This document shows positions 57,389 to 64,000 of a DNA stretch of 64,000 nucleotides, one piece after another. Source of the DNA: Nymphaea colorata (lineage: Eukaryota; Streptophyta; Magnoliopsida; Nymphaeales; Nymphaeaceae); NCBI RefSeq assembly GCF_008831285.2, contig NC_045141.1:15610106-15674105 (forward strand). Direction: 5' to 3'. Each line of letters begins with the position of its first letter. The first letter of the stretch is position 1. Both the position numbers and the translations under genes were made by a program. The notes under the pieces are model-generated. The model did not search any database. It worked only from the letters and a program-made list of their open reading frames with translations, and was not told the DNA's origin.

Positions 57389-58801
57389 CAAGAGTTCAAG
57401 CTCTCCCTTTCAAACGAAATTGTTGAGCGACTGGCCTTCCGATTATATGGGACTAGGTTTACTCTGTATGGAATAGATTACTAAGCTGTATCATGGCTAT
57501 GCAAAAATGATATTAAAATCGTAATGCTTGAAGTTGTTGGTGCAAATTTTTCCATATGCATGCAATTTATATTGCTTATTGGACAATAATTTTATCACTG
57601 GAACTTTGTGGATTCCTATCCGCAGCTTTTTTTAATGGAAGTCCGCATCCCAATCTTTTCCCATTTTTATGTTTGTAATGTAAATGGAACAACTCTTTCC
57701 TTTTCTTTTCTGAACAAAATCTTTCTGAGTTTCTTTTAGTTAGCTTCGAATCAGAGATGGAAAGTATTTTGCTCCAAGTGAAAATATTTGATGTATATAT
57801 TTTTACGTTTCTGACATGGAAAACCCGGGCAAATCAAGGATGAAAGAGAAATCTTGGACAATATCAACAACACAATCAAACAACGAATGATTCATCTCTG
57901 AACGTCCAACACCCTAAATCCATTATTCAGCTTCTTCTGTCAATGATAATGGATTCAAGCTAATCCTTTTAACCTCTTCTTACTTCTCTTCGATAGACGT
58001 CCCAAAAATCCATTTTTTGCTCGCGCGGACCGTTAACCTCAGTTGGTCCTCCGCGATGGAATCGGCTCTTTCGATGTGCATCAGACGATAGAAGCTCCCA
58101 GCAGCAGGTTTAAGGTCGAACCCCTCCCATCAATGGCATGCATTGGGCCTTTCTGCTAGCGCAACTCCCACTCCGTCCTTTTCTGGAACGAGATGAGGGT
58201 TTCCCTCTCCTTTTCTCATTTTGGTTTTCTTTCGGAGGCTTCAGTGGCGGACTGGCCGTTCCTGTGCTTCCTGATTGTTTGCGGAGTTTGAACGTAGAAG
58301 ATGAATTTCATGGGCTGTTGAACTCCGTAGGGTTTTGCTGTTACGGATGCCTTTTAGTGTTTGTTTTTGGGCATTCTTCTTCTCATTGGCGTTACGCGTT
58401 GCATAGCTGTGTTCAATTTGGTCGAATTTCTGTTTGGGGATGAAATTGAGCAAACTTGAGTGAATATCTAGATGTATGGATTATCGAGGGGACCATGCAT
58501 GTTTTACCTTTGATTTGTGCTGTTTTTCTGCGTTTTTTGTTTGGATTTTACTGCTGCTGTTTTTTTCCCTACTTTCGTTGTATGTCTACCATTTTTCATG
58601 TTAAGATTCTAATTTAATGCTAATAGACTCCAAAATGTAGTCATGTTTCATGTTCTTTAGTCACATAATTTATAAAGGACATTGCTTATCTCTACCTAGT
58701 GTATTTTAAAATTGAGTCCAGGCGAAGCTACCGTGAGATTCAAGTGCATTTATTTTCTTAACTGTGCCAGGATAAACATTGATTGTAGAAGAAAGCTGCC
58801 A

Positions 58802-60443
58802 ATGGACACTGAGTTCCTAATGAGAGATAAGCTTGTTCTCCGAGGTTTGATGTTCCATGGTTTTCATGGTGTTCTCGAGGAGGAGAAGAAATTGGGTCAG
58901 AAATTCTTGGTTGACATAGATGCATATTTGGAACTTCAAAAAGCTGGTGACACTGATAACTTGGATGACAGTGTGAGCTATGCAGATATTTACAAGTAAT
59001 GCTGATTCACAAATGCTATATAGTTCTCTTAAGTTTGATTTGAAGTTTAACTGTGACTAACAACTGATAAAGTTATGGATTTCACACATTAACTTGTTTG
59101 AAGCTATCTGACCGTTTTCTTGTAGGGTTTGATAAAAAAAATCCGGGTTGACCTAACTCGAGGTTCCATGATGCAGATTGTGAATTTGATCCAATTCATA
59201 CCAGTGTAGTTGCAGATCTGTCTTTTTTCCGTACATTCATAATGGCTTGAAATTGTGAGTCATGTACTCTAGTCATTCTGTCGTTCTGTGCTAATAGATG
59301 AGTTTGTTGGGGTTCTCAGCGTGATGCTCTCTACCGTTTCTTCTGTTTGATTTTGCTAACCAATTCTAAAGTCTCAGATTTCCCCTTTTTAAACACATGG
59401 ATCAATTTTACAGTATAGATTCTCATTACCTCCCCTAACTTCTGGATTTGTATTTGATTTGTTTGTATAGGATTCTCTGTTTTCAACAGTTTTGAGTTCG
59501 CCCAAGGCCTGCTGAAGGTGTTGAATCAATAAACTTTGCAAGAACCTCACTAGGTGTATGGTATAAAGTTGTCAGGAATTTACTGGCGCTGTTTGTGTAA
59601 CAACTATTTTGCAATGATTAAGAGGAGAAATAATCTTATCTACTCCTTCCCCCGCAACCCACCCACACCCCCACCACTATCCCCTCCCCATCTTCTCCCA
59701 CCCTCTCCTTCCCCCGTTTGAGAATCCCGGTTCAAGTGCAGCATTTTAGTCTTTCAAAAAATTGCAGCAAATTGTTTGCCTATCTAGTGGTTGTGTTTAT
59801 GACTAGAAAATAAAGTGATATTGGAAAAGTTTGGCTCTAAACTACATCGAATCTCCATCTGGTAGAATTGTGGCCTTGTATGTCGTCGGCCTGCTCTGCT
59901 TGTCATGCAAAGGAACCTTAGTCTGAACTCCTATTGATTGCTGCAGCGAAACAGGCATTAATGGCTTCCAAATTATCATCATCATCAGTTTTTCAGTTGA
60001 AGATCTTTACGAATGGGTGTTTGCATGGAATTCTTTTCCTTTTTCTTTTGTTGAAACAAACACTGAAACACATCCCCTCATATAGTGGAACCACTATTAC
60101 TGGATATGCTTTAAGAGTCCATATTCTAAATCTTGTTAGCCTTAGTTTGTTGACCATCTTGAATTTGGTTTTCTATCAATGTTTGAGCTTGTGTTTGCTT
60201 AGTTCCTTCAGCAAACTGATTTATGGTCTTTTGGCTCTTGGCAGCCTGGCTAGAGAGGTTGTTGAAGGACCATCGTTCAATCTTTTGGAGTCTGTTGCTA
60301 CCAAGATTGTCAAAGATATTTTTGCATCCTATCGGCAAATTTCTGCAGTTCGTGTGAGAGTTGGAAAGCCTCATGTGGCTGTAAAAGGCCCTGTTGAATA
60401 TTTAGGTGTTGAGATTTATCGGAGCCGGACAAATATGAAGTGA
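58802..60443 (+). CDS. FOLB: Dihydroneopterin aldolase (folate biosynthesis)
   Basis: Exons 58802-58995 and 60245-60443 join in phase 2 (TACAA|gtaatg ... ttggcag|CCTGGC) to encode 130 residues, the usual size of plant DHNA. The enzyme cleaves 7,8-dihydroneopterin to 6-hydroxymethyldihydropterin and glycolaldehyde in the cytosol, and often epimerises the substrate too. Residues seen: the start block DKLVLRGLMFHGFHGVLEEE (9-28) with the pterin-site Glu28, LGQKFLVDID (31-40), VSYADIY (58-64) with the conserved Tyr60, NLLE (77-80) with the pterin-anchoring Glu80, and RVRVGKP (101-107) with the catalytic Lys106. Assignments follow alignment by eye to bacterial DHNA. The enzyme is an octamer of such short subunits. 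The open frame extends upstream, but 58802 is the first ATG in it. The product has no targeting peptide. Confidence 0.94.
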
Positions 60444-61016
60444 TTGATTCCTTCTCTTTCCAGAGGATGCTTTTATTTTTAGTGATCTTTGCACAGGAAG
60501 ACGAGATCAATCCTCTTTTTTTAATGTCTTCTCTTTCCCCAGAACGCTTTTATCTCTGTGGTTCTTTGCGTTTCAGGAACAGTACAAGATTGGCTCCTCT
60601 TTTGTTATTTGTCAATGTAACTAAGATCCATCTAGCTCACAATGTTCAGAAATTGGGTTCTCCATTCTTCAAATGTTTGCTTTATTCCCTCCTGTGCGCT
60701 TGATAAATTGTGTTTCAGGAAAATAAGTTTTGCTGGAGTGCTCATACAATGCCATGAAAGCCGTTTGTTTAATAAGGACCAATCCGAAAGGTTTGGTTTT
60801 CTGATACGACAACATGATTTTGAGTTGTAAAATGTGATTGAAAGAACTCATACATTGCGTTCGCATGATTGACTGTTCATTTTTTATTTTTCACTTGAGA
60901 AATCATGTCTCCACTCTTAAAGTTTGACCTATCTCAATGTCACCCTATAGCACCAGACCATTTCTTTCGAATGAGACTGATGGGGCTTTCATATATATAT
61001 ATAAGACTGATGGGGC

Positions 61017-61071
<55 letters not shown>

Positions 61072-64000
61072 CTTGAGGGGGTCTCTGTTTAATCTCAAAT
61101 CTCTCCTCATTCTTACTCCAATTGATCAACTTCCAGACGTTCTCCACCCTGTTCAATGGACTTGTCTTATGTGGACTCCATAACTTCCGTATTGCAGTGT
61201 GCAGTGCCTGTCTTCAGCAATCAATCGTCCATTTCTCTTGAACCGTACCCCATCCCTGATGCAGTGCTTTTCTAACTCCATGAAGCATTTAGAGAAATAT
61301 CTTTCCGTCAAAACCTTGTGCAGGTACTTGGGGAATGTAGATGGTCTTGATTCGGGTGGGATCAACCCTTTATCAAATTCAACTAATCAGATTCTAAGTA
61401 GATCACATTTAGAATTGGACTTCGATTTGAGCGCTCTTCTTTGGACTGGATTTGGATCCGACTAACAAAGATCAAACATTTATATGCAAACGGGCCCAAT
61501 CGTTATTGGATCTCAGTTGGAAGTATCCAGATTTTGTTATGGAATTGCATAATGAATTTGAATCCAATTAGTAGTCGAATCCACAGGTTGGTATATATTT
61601 ACCCATCTGCATTTCTAAGAGGGCATTTGATGAAAAGACATTCTGTTCTTAGATGTGATGGCAAAACTATGTTTTTTCGAATGGGGCTTTCTTGTTGACA
61701 AAACATAGTGTCATTGTGGATGTGTTGTTATAACCAGCAACAAAAAATTAACTTAATCACACTCTGTTTCTTAAAACAAAAGCATGGCATTCTTCAAGTA
61801 TGTTTCAAGAACATACGTCCCATGAACACACTGTTTTCTTTTTTACCAATTAAACACTATGTAACAAGAGTGCTGATCATATATTGTAAGTATTAAGAGT
61901 GCTTGCGGACAAACTTGTAGATAAAGTTTTTATTATTACTATCAATAATTCTGAAAGCTTCGCATAAATTTATAATGGAATGTCTTGCTAAGAAATGAAC
62001 CAATGATGTTAATCCACCCAAATAAGGCATGCAGTTTAATCTGCACAGATCAGGAAAATGGAGAATTTGTTGATGCCATCACCAGATCCTGACCCCCAAA
62101 AAATTCCTTCGTTTCAAATTTTCCGACCACCTTCAAAATGATGGCATCAATACAGCAGGTGATCAAATTTAACTTTGCAAAATTAAAGCCTGTGTTTGAT
62201 GCCATAGGTGTTATGCTTTTGTGTCTTAAACGGTGGGGTGCGATAAGTTGTACCATCATTGATGCCGTTGCAACCCAAGGGCCAGAGGGAAGAGGTACTT
62301 CAGGTCTCTTTTCCGGGCAGTGAACTGTTAACCTCCTGTTCATGCTATTCACCGGGCATGAAGAGTCAAGTAGAATGACAAGGATCTTCAACTAAATGCC
62401 CTTCTCTCATCCGTTGCTTCATCATCAATGGTGGTTGATGCTCGCAGAAGATTTTGACAACTCTCACTAAAGACGTTCTTAATGTTGACATCAGACGCGA
62501 ATATCTGTATGTATCTAAATCTACCAAGAATCAGACCTATATGGATCTGTTTGGAGTTTGCTCGTATCAGCAGCAACTTTCAGACACTTCTGCTCAAACA
62601 AATACAGAAATATTTGTTTGTTATTATTTTATGGAACAAAAGGAAGAGTGTAAGCCTATTTCAAAAACTAAAAAGGACTCCAAAAAAGAGATCTTTGGTT
62701 CTCAGTTAGACATCGTATTGAAAGCAAACACTTGGTCAAAATAAATGGCTATAACATCTCCCATGGATGCCAATTTTCCGTCGCTATCCAGTTCCCGTTT
62801 CCTCCTTGCTTAACCTAAAAACCTGTAATAATAGTCAAAGAATGCTTAGTTCAAAGCAAATAATGTAGAGTTATCTAAGCCACAATTAGCACACGACAAA
62901 TTTAGTACTTGAAGCCATGAGAATCCAAAGCGTTTACTTAAAGCTCAGTCTGCCATGGATGTTCATGATTCATCTTACGTGGGGGCTTTTGATAACTTCG
63001 GATTTTAGATTAATTTGTATAACGAACTTGCCAAATGCAATAGCCACTTCGCACTAAAATCCATGGTTTACCAAACTAAAGAATATTGCAAGTCAGACTT
63101 GGGCCTACATTAAGATCCACATTCTTAAATTTCTATGTTAATCTTCAACTAAGTTAACTGAGATTTCAAATATAAAGATTGTGGTACTACATTAAGCACA
63201 CTAGAAGAGCGCCACATACAAGCTTACAATTATTTTGATTCCAAAGGGGATTGGGATAATGGATGCAGCAGGGGTTGGTAGGCGGTCGGTTTTCATTTCA
63301 AATATCTAGGGTGTCAACTTTTTGTGCTGCAAAAGAGGATGGAGGGGGGCCATTGATGCTCAAGTTGGAGCTCATAGGGAGTCTTGAGGCACCAGAAACA
63401 GACCTTGTACCCTAAAGAAATGAGATGTTGAAAGGGAGATTCGGTCTTCTGCCGGACAATGAAAAACCCTGCTCGGTGAGAGAATTTGAGTGCCAACGAT
63501 GATCGGAAAGTTTCGAAGCACAAAAAAGAATCAGTGGAAATTAAACAAGAGAAAATGATTTGTTATTCTCTAACCAATTAAGTTTATGGGATGATCTTGG
63601 GAAAATGACGGCCGTGTGGAATTTGAACAGATCTCTGCTGACTTCTCTGGCTCGGAACATGTCAAGTCTGTCTCTTTCACTTTCTAACAGGATCATACAA
63701 GTTCTCAGTGGTCCTTAGTGCATTGTTGACAATAATTGTTTGATCCAGTCACTGTCCAAGTTAATGTTATTGTTAATATAATATTTATTCAGATTAGGCA
63801 AATTAATCATCAACTCCCCACAAGGGATTGAATATCATCCCACTCTGCACTTTTTGCGTTAAAGCCAAACAAAAATTTTTTTTAAAAAAAAGGTAATATG
63901 TGAAACCCCAACCAGACCATATGAAATGACATGATACTGTGCGCAAAACAACTAATTGCTATATTTAAATGTACATTTTCTTTGTTCTTTATATGGTAAC
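60444..64000. other. Right-end region, no gene supported
   Basis: It begins with the FOLB 3' UTR. An (AT)n run lies at 61021-61068, preceded by two copies of a 30-base word ending GGGGCTTTC plus AT repeats. A weak family-A-like stretch is at about 61380-61570. Two places keep frames longer than chance might give (minus 62391-62050 and minus 63523-63314), but I recognise no domain. They could be exons of an unknown gene or decayed repeats. Confidence 0.45.
61021..61068. repeat. (AT)n microsatellite
   Basis: About twenty-four AT units, with a shorter AT run and a duplicated flanking word just before (60974-61020). Confidence 0.95.

Larger units (their letters stand above)
53522..58801. other. 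Intergenic region between the ELO-like gene and FOLB
   Basis: No intact gene was recognised. Region 53540-54230 is GC-richer with minus-strand frames lacking domains. It also holds a LINE relic (54953-55185), a (GT)n(GA)n microsatellite (55236-55302), GGGCC-type repeats (55615-55800, 56010-56140) and a family-A repeat (56946-57388). The last 700 bases hold the FOLB promoter and probably a 5'-UTR exon near 58030-58130, spliced to an acceptor such as CTGTGCCAG near 58770. Confidence 0.5.

Overview
The window is nuclear DNA of a flowering plant. The genes have GT-AG introns, the intergenic DNA is AT-rich and full of repeats, and every recognised protein looks like an angiosperm ortholog. I cannot name the species. 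Long introns (up to 5.5 kb) and very different codon GC between neighbours (GC-rich MCU and ELO-like genes, AT-rich PLAA gene) would suit an early-diverging angiosperm or magnoliid, but that is inference.

Layout from left to right: (1) a mitochondrial calcium uniporter (MCU) gene, 2 exons, + strand, 1071-2782; (2) repeat-bearing intergenic DNA; (3) a TRAUCO/Ash2-like SPRY gene, 2 exons, + strand, 7355-14270, whose 5.5-kb intron holds a 772-bp inverted-repeat element with a clean target-site duplication; (4) a thaumatin-like (PR-5) gene, 2 exons, - strand, 15510-16366; (5) about 5 kb of repeats; (6) an LPAT5-type lysophosphatidic acid acyltransferase gene, 3 coding exons, - strand, 21659-24014; (7) a PLAA/DOA1/UFD3 gene, 22 exons, + strand, 26645-51473, the main occupant of the window; (8) a single-exon ELO/GNS1-SUR4-like gene, - strand, 52072-52983, convergent with PLAA; (9) intergenic DNA with a LINE zinc-knuckle relic and several dispersed repeats; (10) a dihydroneopterin aldolase (folate synthesis) gene, 2 exons, + strand, 58802-60443; (11) a 3.5-kb right end with no gene I can support.

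All exon joins below were made by hand, by matching reading phase across GT-AG junctions, and every gene gives an uninterrupted protein of about the expected family length. The genes do unrelated housekeeping or defence jobs (organelle Ca2+ uptake, H3K4 methylation complex, apoplastic defence, phospholipid synthesis, Cdc48-ubiquitin pathway, fatty-acid elongation family, folate synthesis). There is no operon-like logic and I see no novel multi-gene system. The most distinctive non-genic content is transposon-like: the 772-bp element, at least four dispersed repeat families with several copies each, and several minisatellites inside introns or next to genes. No tRNA, rRNA or CRISPR array was seen.
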